Source: Cryptomeria japonica (Eukaryota > Streptophyta > Pinopsida > Cupressales > Cupressaceae). Taken from it: a stretch of 64,000 bases of DNA. This document shows, piece after piece, positions 33,969 through 44,408 of this stretch. The DNA lies in NCBI RefSeq assembly GCF_030272615.1, contig NC_081406.1:396018439-396082438 (forward strand). Direction: 5' to 3'. The notes beneath the pieces were generated by a model, which ran no database searches, was not told the DNA's origin, and saw nothing but the letters and a program-made list of their open reading frames with translations. Within the stretch, counting starts at the first letter, position 1. Each line of letters opens with the position of its first letter. Made by a program: the position numbers and the translations under genes.

Positions 33969-35583
33969 ATGAATCATGATCCAAAGCAGATCATAGGAGA
34001 CAAGGATGCAAAAATTCTTACAAGAAGAAAGGTCAGAGAAAACTCTTGCATGATCTCTGAATTTGAGCCTAAAACATTCAAAGAGGCACATAAAGATGAA
34101 GACTGGATCAAGGAAATGGAAGAGGAACTTGACCAGATAGAAAAGAATGGTACATGGTCTTTGGTACCCAGACCTGAGCATAAAAATGTCATAGGCACCA
34201 AATGGGTTTTCAGAAATAAGCTAAATGAAGATGGCACAGTGGTAAGAAACAAAGCCAGACTGGTGTGCAAAGGATATGCTCAAGAAGAAGGAGAAGACTA
34301 TGGAGAAACCTTTGCTCCAGTAGCCAGATTAGAAGGAGTTCGTATGCTTCTTGCATATGCAGCCTTCAAGGGGTTGAAAGTATATCAAATGGATGTAAAA
34401 TCTACATTCCTAAATGGAATACTTGAAGAGGAGGTGTATATAGAGAAACTAGATGGGTTTGCCCTATCAGAAGACAGTGACATGGTGTGTAGGCTACACA
34501 AAGTAGGCACCTAGAGCATGGTATGAATGCTTGCACTCCCATCTTGTGAAGATTGGATTTGAGAAAACAAGTGAAGATAGCAATATCTATCTGAAGTCAG
34601 AAGGAGATCAGATTCTAATCTGTGAGGTATTTGTTGATGACATAATTTTTGGAGGAGATGACAAGATGAGTCATGATTTTGCAGATGAGATGAAAAAGGA
34701 ATTTGAGATGTCACTTATAGGGGAGATTAAGTTCTTCATTGGACTACAGATTCAACAAATGAAATTTGGAATCTTTATCACTCAGTCCAAATATGTCAAA
34801 GAGGTGTTGAAGACCTTTGACATGGAAGACAACAAACCGGTTGGTACACCGATGGTGATTAGTTGTTAACTATCAAAGGAGGATGACTCAGTGTTGGTAA
34901 ATGAGAAGGAATACTGATCAATGATTGGTAAGTTGCACTATGTAGTACATAGCAGACCAGACATTGCACATGCAGTGGGCATTACTGTATGGTTCCAGAA
35001 AAGCCCAAGAGAATCCCACTTGGTAGCAGTCAAGCGGATTCTGAGATATCTGAAGGGAACTATTAACTATGGATTATGGTATCCATACAGTAATGATTTC
35101 AACCTGAAAGTGTGTACAGATGTTGATTGGGCTGGTAATGTGGATGAGCGGAAGAGAAAAACCGGTGGTGCATTCTTTCTTGGTGGTAGACTAGTCTCAT
35201 GGATGAGCAAGATGCAGAGTTGTATCTCTCAGTCTACAACAGAAGCGGAGTATGTTGTAGCATTTATGAACTGCACCCATACAATTTGGATGAAGCATGT
35301 ATTAAATGGCTTCAAAGTTCATGTATCTAAACTGGTAAGTATATTTTGTGACAACACAAGTGCAATTAACATCTCCAAGAATCTGGTTTTACATGCTAGA
35401 ACCAAGCACTTCGAGCTCAAGTATCATTTCTTGAGGGAAAAGGTTCAGAACAAAGAAGTTTTATTGGAACATATTTCTAGTAAGGAGCAGTTAGCAGACA
35501 TATTCACCAAGTCTCTACCAAAGGCTACCTTTACCTATTTGACAGGTGAATTAGGGGTGCTGCCCCTTCAAGAGGTGAACTAA
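33969..35583 (+). pseudogene. Element H reverse transcriptase and RNase H
   Basis: [19 protein letters not shown]-like entry (here [20 protein letters not shown]), [12 protein letters not shown] (first catalytic Asp), then a small deletion at 34503, where the YGLKQ block should be and only QAPRAWYE-like codons resume in another frame. VFVDDIIFGG follows, with YVDD changed to FVDD. RNase H: KVCTDVDWAGN (catalytic Asp) at about 35115, FLGGRLVSWMSKMQSCISQS, and SLPKATFTYLTGELGV at the end. Stops lie at about 34868 and 34918. It is inactive because of the frame breaks, though most motifs survive. Confidence 0.88.
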
Positions 35584-35821
35584 AGGTGTGTGCTCCATAT
35601 CAGTCAGGACTTACATTGATATATCTTTTTCAGGATTGGTGTGTTGAAGGATGCTACTCCTTAGGGGGAGCAACATAGTGGAACATAGATGTGCATGCCT
35701 CCACTTTGGCATTGTTGTCAAAGGGGGAGAAGATGTGAAGCGAAGAAGATATGGGGAGAAGATGTGAAGTAGAAGCAGAAAGATATCTTTGTATATTGCC
35801 ATCAATGCCAAAGGGGGAGAT
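35584..35821 (+). promoter_or_regulatory. Element H 3' untranslated zone with polypurine tracts
   Basis: Non-coding. Three purine-rich tracts occur: near 35660 (TTAGGGGGAGCAAC), near 35718 (CAAAGGGGGAGAAG) and directly before the LTR at 35807-35821 (GCCAAAGGGGGAGAT). The last is the expected plus-strand primer site; the others could be extra starts or remnants of repeated 3' ends. Confidence 0.75.
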
Positions 35822-37333
35822 TGTTGGCATATGTGCAGAGCATGATGACATGATGATATTGTATGTTGTCATTGATGTCAATATGCTGAAGTATGAACCG
35901 ATATGTTGTAGTAAGCAAACTGGCAAGAGAACTGGTATGATGATGTAAACCGGTATTTGTGAAAAAGTGAAGTGGTATATTTGTTTAAGGTGAACCGGTA
36001 TGTTGGGATAAGAACGGGTAAATGGAAGTTTAGTATTGGGGTTTCATTTGGCATGACTACCAATTGGTAGTCTTAGCTTCAGGGTTTCCGATTGATGCAT
36101 TCCAAGCTTGTGCGATTCAACCGATGACATCTTGTGATGAGTTAGCATTGTAGGAAGACCAGATAAGTATTGTCACATCAGTCTTGTGTGCGTGAAGGAT
36201 TTCCTTGAGGATCTTGTATGGAGATTGATCCTATCTACCTCAGGAATGTGCGAAGTCTCTGTAAACGGTGGAGAGCGCGTGATGAGTTATCAGCTTCCTG
36301 AAATGGCAAAGAATGAATGTTGGAGAACGTCTTGAGATCTGTTCAAGACTGTTGTATTCGATGCAGTGTGATTAACGGTTAGGATTGAACCGACTGGATT
36401 GTAAATCCTAAATGTTTAGGGTTTAGGGTTTATGCTACCGACCTATCTATTTCCTATAAGGTCGATGATGTTTTTCATGTTGAAGTTGTTGGCAAATGGT
36501 ATGTGTGTATCCCAGTGAGTGATACTTGATTCTTGCCAGACCGGAGAAGTGTGTTGATACCTACAGAGTGTGATTGCAGAAGAAAAGGAGATAAAATGGA
36601 TCTGCCTTGGCATTGAGTGCTGTTATCAGATCAGTGTATTACTTGTTGACTTCTAACCATTTTAGCAGTTGGAAAATCCCTTAATTGGGTAGCTTTAATA
36701 GGCATTTGTGTAAATCCTTTAACAAGGTGACTCAATTCAATGAGTTCTTCAAATCCTCTTGCGAGGTAACCTTTAACAGGGTTCTAACTTTTAACCGGGT
36801 ATTTAGCCATCCCTCAACCGGGTGATCCCTAGCAGGATCAGTTCCTAGCAGAAACTACTGTAAAAGTCTCTAACCGGACTAGGCTCCTAATAGAGCAGAC
36901 TTCAAAAGAGTTCAAGAACAACTTGTGGGTATTCATCCCCACTATGGTTTTTCCCAGTTGGGTTTCCACGTGAAAAATTAGTGTGTCATGTGTGATGCCT
37001 TTTATGTGATGGTTTAATATTTTATGTCAAACTGGTAAAATATGTTGAACTAGAAGTCATTATATTTTTGATGATAGATTACTTGTTTATGCATAAGGGT
37101 GAAGTGGAAATGAGGTATTAGATTATATGGAAAGCTAAGGGTTACCGGTTTATGTCTTTCACATTCTCACTATGTTTTACTGGTAGTAATTTGGTTTAGA
37201 TCGGTGTTAGTGCTTACTAGTCAAGTGCACTGTTTGCAGTCAAACCGGTTTAGGAAAAGTGTTTTTGCCTGTACTGATTCACCCCCCCCTCTCAGTACCA
37301 GTTTGGTACTAACTGTTCATCATTTATTCATCA
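35822..37333 (+). repeat. 3' LTR of element H
   Basis: 1,512 bp, the partner of 29941-31437. It is followed by TAAAG at 37334-37338, the right copy of the target duplication. The double hairpin is at 36925-36969 and the C-rich hairpin at 37272-37298. Confidence 0.92.
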
Positions 37334-37338
37334 TAAAG

Positions 37339-38330
37339 TTATGTGACATTGATGTCCACTAAGGTTCTCATATTATTATCTCTCTTTATCATTGACATTA
37401 ATGGGTTGCCTTTTGTATTTTATTCTTCTTTTCCATTGTCTTAGTAGTGGATACTTCCCTTCACTTTGTTACTATTGGTATGGTATAATTGGGCCAATAA
37501 TGGCAAAGGAAAAGAAATGGAAAACCATGTCAAATGAATCAAACATATTCATGAATGTAGGAGGTAAGTATGAATATAAACAAGAAAGGCCATCCTCTTA
37601 TTGTCTAAGCCAACAATACAAAGCATGCATATTTTTTCCCTAGCTAAAAGTTCATTTGTCCTCAAATGTCAATGAATGGATGAGGCTGGCAGAATAAATC
37701 AATTATGAAGCATGTAATTAAAATAATGATAATTGATGAACATAATGTGATGCATAAGTAGTCAATTAACTAAAAATGATAAAATATTACCAATAAATGG
37801 AAATCATAAATGTAAGTACCTTTAGTGATGTTGTGAAAATCCACAAACTTTTTGAAGAGTTGAATGCATAGGCCCCTAAAGAGCTGAATGTATAGGTCAC
37901 TCTAAGAGTAGTTGCATATTTATCATCAATACTTGCTGTAGATATCTGGTAGTTTTTGTAGATTGACCATTCAATCACATAGTAGTTGTTGCATTCCAAT
38001 GACTTTTGATACAACTTTAAATGCATTCCATTACCATTGAATAAAATTTGATTAGACCAATTGGACAACATCATTTGCATTGACATTTTTGATTCCATAA
38101 ATGCCCAACTACCTAATGGAAACTTTCTTGACAACATATGCAAAGACTATAATTTAAAATTGGAGACATGATTGACTCAGAATCTTGAAATTAAGTGACC
38201 TTGAAATATGACCAACCAACCAACCAACTATGAACACCTTAGAAATAGTCATTTGAACAAGAAGAACTAGGGAAACAAACTACACTAGACAACACCTAAC
38301 TAACTATGTTTCCACAATTAAAGAAAAATA
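37339..38330. other. Old AT-rich DNA between elements H and G
   Basis: No recognised gene. The minus strand is open for 118 codons at 37787-38143, but its composition and lack of motifs give no support for a protein. The motif at 37641-37660 resembles that at about 29295-29320. The segment continues at 44409 across element G, as shown by the AAATA duplication. Confidence 0.4.
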
Positions 38331-39345
38331 TGTTGAATATTCGAGCAACTGAGAGGGGGGGGGGGTGGGTGAATTAGATGATTACTTAAAATAATTAATT
38401 TTATTCTTTTCACCTCCGGATCCAAACTAATATAATTAATTAATATAGTTATAGCATAAAAATAGAAACATATAACAGATCACACAATGAATACCAAATG
38501 TGACGTGGAAAACCCAAGAAGGAAAAAACCACGAAGAATATTAGTTCTCAATATAAACACCGGATAAGGTGATTTTTACAAAGGGTGGCTAATTGCCATA
38601 ATGCTCACTGCAGGTGGGCTCATTGCTCAGAAAAAGGCTCATTACCGAAGAAAGAGATAAGGAAAGAAAGAATCCACCACTAAAACACAATCTACAAAAC
38701 CGGATTGCTTCCAGTCCCTCAATACCCATACTCTCTCACATATCACCAATAGTCATATCTTTCCTTTCCAATATCACACTTCTCCAAAATAATGTCACAC
38801 TTTTTTTTGTATGTAACATAATCAAATCATCCTCATATATATATATATATATATTGTCTTCTGGGATGCATGATCTTCCACATAGACCAAGACAAGGATC
38901 TAAAATAGGTCAACACTAAACATTCCGGTGGTGGGAAATAATGAGTAGTGGACCACACCACAATACACATTAACGAATAGATCAACTCGTTACACTCATT
39001 ACAAATTTCATACCCAAAAATCATGATACACATGCTACACCATAAGTTGTTGCACCCTCGAATTTTGGACTTAATCTCAACCCAAACACCATCGCCCAAA
39101 GCAACAAGAATAAGAATAGGACCAAGATACATACTAATACCAATGATCAACACCATATTCAATGACTTGAACTGTCTGGATCACCAATCACATCTTTCAG
39201 AGCACCAAAGATTTTGAGATCACACATTCTAGATCACTACTTTCAAGGTCAATAGAGACAAAGACATCAATGCCAAACAATATGTTGACATCAATGACAA
39301 CCACCTAAAAATACCATCTCATCCACAATAATCACATCTGCAACA
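38331..39345 (-). repeat. 3' LTR of element G
   Basis: 1,015 bp. It contains a long G run within the C-rich hairpin (38349-38377), the double hairpin (38505-38549), 'GGCTCATTGC'-type short repeats (38585-38645) and a TA microsatellite (about 38835-38855) that is much shorter in the other LTR (43917-43925). Confidence 0.9.
38505..38549 (-). other. LTR double hairpin, element G copy
   Basis: Hairpin 1 (38505-38532): GTGG with CCAC outside and CC(C) with (G)GG inside; the other LTR (43607-43634) has CCC/GGG. Hairpin 2 (about 38533-38549): GA(A)GAAT against AGTTCTC, a different sequence from the GTGGG/CCCAC of A, B, H and I but still able to pair. Confidence 0.5.
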
Positions 39346-39599
39346 ATCTCCCCCTTTTTCATTAATGAAAACATCCATCAATAACAAACACAAAACAAAC
39401 ATCTAAAAGTATCAAGATCTATCCCCCTTTGACAACAATCACAAAGGAAAGCATAACTCCCCATATTAAACTTTCTTGTTCCCCCTAAGAGGAAGCACTC
39501 AAGCATTAGTCCAAATAAAAATATGCAATCTTCTCACTGGACCAATGCACATCCAAATGCACATTAGTTCAAACAGGAAAGCGGTAATACCCCTAACCT
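39346..39599 (-). promoter_or_regulatory. Polypurine tract and 3' untranslated zone of element G
   Basis: The minus strand reads AAAAAGGGGGAGAT directly before the LTR (39346-39359). A second tract lies near 39420-39430 and a third, GGGGGAAC-like, near 39480. There is no coding signal until the RNase H remnant. Confidence 0.7.
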
Positions 39600-41090
39600 C
39601 TGCCCGAGATACTCAAAAGTATCCTTGCATAATGTCTTTGTGAAGAAATCTGAAATCTTCTCTTTTTTAGGTACATACTCAAGCTTTAGTTCATTATCCT
39701 ACACTTTTTCCCTCAAGAAGTGATACTGAATGGATATATGCTTTGTTCGGGAATGTTGTATCAGGTTCTTGGAAATATTTATTGCACTAGTGTTATCACA
39801 CATAATAGAGATAGGTTGATTGAATGTTACACCGATATCCTTCAAAGTCTGCTTCATCTATAAAATTTGTGTGCAACATGAAGATGTTGCAATGCATTTT
39901 TCTTCAGTTGTATATAAAGAGACAAATTCATGCTTCTTAATTGACCAAGCCACTAACTAGGAGCCTAGAAAGAATTCTCCACCACTTGTACTTTCCCTGA
40001 CATCAACAGTTTTGGCCCAATCTGCATCAGCATAAGCTATCAGAGTAAAATATGAACTTTTGGGGTACCACAAACCGAATTCCTATGTTCCCTTTAGATA
40101 TCGAAAGATTCTTTTCACTGCCACAACATGAGACTGTTTCAGTTCTTGTTGAAATATATCTGCCAAACAAACCGCATACATGATATCCGGTCTGGTAGTA
40201 GTCAAATACAACAGTCCTCCAATCACTAATATGTACTAACTTTCATATTCTTTAGGGGACTTATCATCTTTTGTCAACTTGCATCCAGTGGTCATAGGTG
40301 TACACACTGGTTTGGATTTCTCTAACCCAAACTTCTTCAATAATTCCTTGATGATTTAGATTGAGAAATGAAAATTCCTCTATCATTCTGATTAACTTGT
40401 AAACCAAGTAAGAAATTTAACTCACCAATCATGAACATCTCAAATTCCTTCTGCATCTCATTAGCAAATCTTATACACATTCCTTTATTACCTCCAAAGA
40501 TTATATCATCACTACAACAATTAGGATTTTACCTGAATCAGTTTTGAAATATAAATTGCTATCAGTTGAACCCTTTTGAAAACCTTGATTAGTCAAGCAC
40601 TTGTCTAAACTTTCATACCAAGCTCTAGGAGCTTGTTTCAGTCCATACAAGGTCTTCTTCAATCTGCAAATAATGTTTGGATTAAATTTCAACTTGAATC
40701 CTTCTAGTTGTTCAAAATAAACTTCTTCTTTCATATCTCCAGTCAAAAATGTTGATTTCACATCCATCTGATAAACTTTGAAATCCTTAAAAGTTGCAAA
40801 AGCCAAAAACATCTTTATTGCTTCCATCTGAGCAACTAGGGCATAAATTTCATAAAAGTAAATACCTTCAATCTGAGTATAACCTTTGTAAACCAACCTT
40901 GCTTTATTTCTCACAACCTTTCCATCTTCATCCAACTTGTTTCAGAATACCCACTTAGTTCCAATCACATTCTTGTCTTTCGGTCTATTAACTAATTCCC
41001 ATGTCCGATTCTTCTCAATTTGATCCAATTCTTCTTTCACTGCCTTCATCCAAATCTGATCATTGCAATATTCTTGTACTATTTTTGATT
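39600..41090 (-). pseudogene. Element G reverse transcriptase and RNase H
   Basis: RT is best read at 40501-40935: [40 protein letters not shown] (first catalytic Asp) and LYGLKQAPRAWYESL. The YVDD block is displaced to another frame and reads CSDDIIFGG near 40495. FLLGLQVNQND-like sequence and the RNase H remnants follow to 39600 in broken frames (the DWA block is near 40015). The enzyme is inactive. Confidence 0.82.
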
Positions 41091-41099
41091 TAGTCTCTG

Positions 41100-42450
41100 A
41101 AAGTAAACATAACAAAACTTGTTCTTGAGATGCTTTCCTTCTTGTAGAATATGCTTCTTGTAGAATATCCTAAAAATATGCCTTCATCAACTCTACTATC
41201 AAAATTTCCAAGATTATCCTCATCTATTTGTATGTAGCACTTTCTTCCAAATATCTTGAAATATATCGTTGTAGGAGTTCTACCATTCCGTAGCTATCCT
41301 CATCTATTTTGATGTAGCGCTTGCTGCCAAATATCTTGAAATATATCATTTTCAGAGTTCTATCATGTCGTAGCTCATATGATGTCTTCCTATGTCTTTT
41401 CCAATATAGAATTTTGTTAAGAGTGTTTACTTGTAGTATGAATTACTTCTCTCCAATACATTTTTAGGAGTTTTGCTCCTTTGATAATTTTTCTAGTTGC
41501 TTCCTAAATTGTCTACTTCATCCTTTCTACTACACCATTCTACAGAGGTGTTCTCAAGGCAAATAACTATCTTTTAATATCATGTTTCTCATAGAAATTG
41601 TTAAACTCATCAAAAGTAAATTCTCCTCCTCTGTCAGACCTTAAACACTTAATTTTTCTGTCAACTTCATTTTCACTTCTAGCCTTGAATATTTTGAATT
41701 TCTCTAAAGATTTTGACTTCTCTCTTAAAAATTGAACCCATGACATTCTAGAGTAATAATCAATCAATAACATGAAATACTTCTTTCCTTGTATGCTTCT
41801 TGTTTTGGTCGGTCCACATAGGTCTATATTCACTAAATCCAACAATCCAGTGGATGAATGTTCATTTCTTCTATAAGTTCCTCTTGTCTATTTTCCAACG
41901 TGACATTCTTTACACATGTTGTTATCCATTTTGGTCAGCTTTGGCAAGTCTCTTATTGCACTTGATGAACTAATCTTCACTAGGTTGTCAAATTTGATAT
42001 AACACATTCTCCAATACCAAAGCCAGCTATCATTGATCTAAGACAACAAGCAATGTTTTGTAGCTCCTTGTAGTAGAGACATGTTTCCACCAATCCTTTT
42101 CCCTACTGCAATAAAAATTCTGGATCCTTTCTGGATCTCACAACCATCATCTTGAAAGACAACATTGTATCCATTTTTGCACATCTATCTAACACTCAAA
42201 AGATTATGATGTAAACCCTTCACATAGTAAACATTGTCAGTATTATAATTCCCATCAAAATAAATAAAAACAATTCCCACAATTGGTGTTGTTTGATCAT
42301 CTCCAAACCTAACAATACCACCATCATACTTGTTAAGCTTCACAAACTTACTCTTATCGCCAGTCATATGATTTCAACATCCACTATCAATTAGCCATTC
42401 ATTTCTATCTCTTCTAGCATGTAAAGTAGTACCAACAGTCCTATGGATAT
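41100..42450 (-). pseudogene. Element G protease end and integrase
   Basis: 42185-42367 holds MTGDKSKFVKLNKYDGGIVR (protease tail) and VYYVKGLHHNLLSV. The integrase at 41567-41845 has LVNIDLCGPTKTRS (first Asp), YFMLLIDYYSRMSWVQF and IKCLRSDRGGEFTF (second Asp). NGVVERMK with the catalytic Glu follows in another frame near 41525. The three acidic residues all survive although the frame is broken. Near 41160-41360 a block of about 120 bp is partly duplicated (two copies of an ATCCTCATCTATTTxxATGTAGC-type unit). Confidence 0.75.
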
Positions 42451-42504
42451 CAATTTTAGGAACATCTCTTTCCACCAAAAATAATCAATCACCATCTTCA
42501 TAAT

Positions 42505-43330
42505 CTAATTCATCATCCAAAATGATAGCATCATCTTTGACATAATAGGCTCTATTATTGAATTTTCCTTTATTTTCTCTAGATTTTCATCTTGAATTAT
42601 TTTCTGAACACCTAGTAACAATATGACCAATCTTCCACATCTAAAACATTTAAGGGGTAACATACCTTTGTATTTGTCAATGCCTTTCTTTAATTTCGTC
42701 ACAAAGTTTGCTTCCATCTCATCTAAGCTTACATCTTTTAGATCTTCCTTAGATGCTTTAAATGCAGACTCAGTCTTAGGCTTGTCCTTTCCAAACTTCC
42801 TTATCTCAAATGTTGATAGAGTTCTGTACAACTGCTCTCTAGTGAACTTATTTGGATCATAGGTTTCTTTAATAGACAAGATCTTGTCACTGTAACTTTT
42901 CGGTGGGGACATCAAGATCATCTCGATTATATATTCATCTGACAAGGTGCCACCAAGCTCTTTGATTTCATTTACCACACTATCAACCTTTTAAAAATAG
43001 CTAGTTATATCCTCTCCTTCCATTTTCAATTTTTCATATATGTGCTTAGGTGTTAGCTTCTTTGATAGTTTCACTCTATCATTTCCTTCATAGATATCTC
43101 TCAACTTTTCCCAAACCTCATAAGCAGTATTGAATGAAATACCCTTTGTCAATTTAGTCTTAGATAAAGCACTAAAAAGATAGCATACCTTGCCTTTTCA
43201 TTCTCTTTATAATCTTGAACCTCATCAGGAGTGGAAAGACTATTTGTCGGTTGAACATACTTAGTTTCCACTAGTCTCCACGTATTGTATCCCAAAGATA
43301 TCAGTTTTCCCCTCATCTTCACTTTCCAGA
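42505..43330 (-). pseudogene. Element G gag (UBN2 type) with zinc knuckle
   Basis: The best open part is 42505-42978: IKELGGTLSDEYIIEMILMS, YRTLSTFEIRKFGKD and LKCFRCGR, where the CCHC knuckle starts and then shifts frame. Upstream (42980-43330) are remnants of the N-terminal gag region, including the WD/YEG-like helices of copia gag in broken frames. It would form the particle and bind RNA. Confidence 0.75.
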
Positions 43331-43427
43331 AACTATTGTCTGATCCTTAAAGATAGGAATAGTCAATTTATGTGTCAACGGATAAGGATCTACCTCAAGT
43401 GATTAATCTCTTCTCCAAGGAACCAAG

Positions 43428-43439
43428 GCTTTGATACCA
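43428..43439 (-). promoter_or_regulatory. Primer-binding site of element G
   Basis: Minus strand TGGTATCAAAGC, two bases from the LTR. It has one G-to-A change from the iMet-type site of A and B, the same change as in element D. Confidence 0.85.
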
Positions 43440-43441
43440 AT

Positions 43442-44403
43442 TGTTGAATATATAGACAACTGAGAGGGGGGTGAATAAGTTGATTACTTAAAATAATTAC
43501 TTTTATTCTTTTCACCTCTAGATCCAAACTAATACAATTAATTAACACAATTATAGCATAAAAATAGAAACATACAACAAATCACACAATGAACACCAAA
43601 TATGATGTGAAAAACCCAAGAAGGGAAAAACCACAAAGAATGTTAGTTCTCAATATAAACACCGGTTAAGGTGATTTAAAAAAATGGTGGCTCACTGCCA
43701 AATGCTCATTGCAGGTGGGCTCACTGCCAAAGAAAGAGAGAAAGAAATAAAGAATCCACCACTAAAACACAATCTGCAAAACCGGACTGCTTCCGCTCCC
43801 TTAATACCAACACTCTCTCACATATCACCAACAGTTAGATCTTTCCTTTCCAATCTCACATATCTCCTAAACAATGTCACACTTTTTTTGTATATAACAT
43901 AATTAGATCATCCTCATATATATATTGACTTCCAAGACGCATGGTCTTCCAATTAGGCCAAGAAAAGGATCTAAAATAGGTCAACACTAAACATTTTGGT
44001 GGTGGGAAGGAATGAATAATTTACCACACCACAATACACATCAACAAATAGATCAACACGTTATACTCATTGCAAATTCTGGACCCAAGAATCATGATAC
44101 ACACGCTACACATCCTCAAATTTTAGACTTAATCTAGACCCAAATGCCATCGCCCAAAGAAATAAGAATAAGAATAGGACCAAGATACATACTAATACCA
44201 ACGATCAACACCATATTAAATGACTTGAACTATGCGGATCACCAATCACATCTTTTGAAGCACCAAAGATTCTGGGATCACACACTTCGGATCACTACTT
44301 TCAAGATCAACAGAGATAGAGACATCAATGCCAACCAATATGTTGACATCAATGACAAATACCTAACAATACCATCTCATCCATGACAATCGCATCTGCA
44401 ACA
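43442..44403 (-). repeat. 5' LTR of element G
   Basis: 962 bp, followed by AAATA at 44404-44408. The double hairpin is at 43607-43650 and the C-rich motif at 43460-43480. Confidence 0.9.
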
Positions 44404-44408
44404 AAATA

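Larger units (their letters stand above)
29941..37333 (+). mobile_element. Ty1/copia element H, complete with perfect TSD
   Basis: 7.4 kb, LTRs 29941-31437 and 35822-37333, TG...CA ends, flanked on both sides by TAAAG. The order is gag, protease, integrase, reverse transcriptase, RNase H, which defines Ty1/copia. It has an initiator-Met-type primer site and an AAAGGGGGAGAT polypurine tract. The coding part has several stops and a short RT deletion, so it is inactive. The LTRs are very alike apart from a roughly 15-bp length difference near 30460 versus 36350, so it is among the youngest insertions here. It shares its PPT and LTR hairpins with elements A, B, D, G and I. Confidence 0.92.
38331..44403 (-). 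mobile_element. Ty1/copia element G with perfect TSD
   Basis: 6.1 kb, LTRs 38331-39345 and 43442-44403 (TGTTGAATAT...GCAACA), flanked by AAATA on both sides. The minus-strand order gag, integrase, RT, RNase H makes it a copia element. The primer site and polypurine tract have the same form as in the other families. Coding regions are more decayed than in H, and the LTRs differ by about 50 bp in length, so it is older. Confidence 0.9.

Noticed and set aside
33409-33984. 191-codon open frame on the minus strand within element H
   Set aside because: It is antisense to the integrase of H, and its hydrophobic composition is what the reverse of Lys/Glu-rich coding sequence gives.
35584-35821. An env-like ORF after RNase H in element H
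   Set aside because: Only about 240 bases remain before the LTR and they contain purine tracts and stops, so there is no room for a third gene.
37787-38143. 118-codon minus-strand frame in old DNA between H and G
   Set aside because: No motif, no homologous frame elsewhere in the window and AT-rich low-information composition; kept only as a note.
38614-38919. 101-codon plus-strand frame in the LTR of G (and its partner at 43684-43902)
   Set aside because: The two LTR copies differ by frame-changing indels and stops, so there is no constraint on a protein; also antisense to the element.
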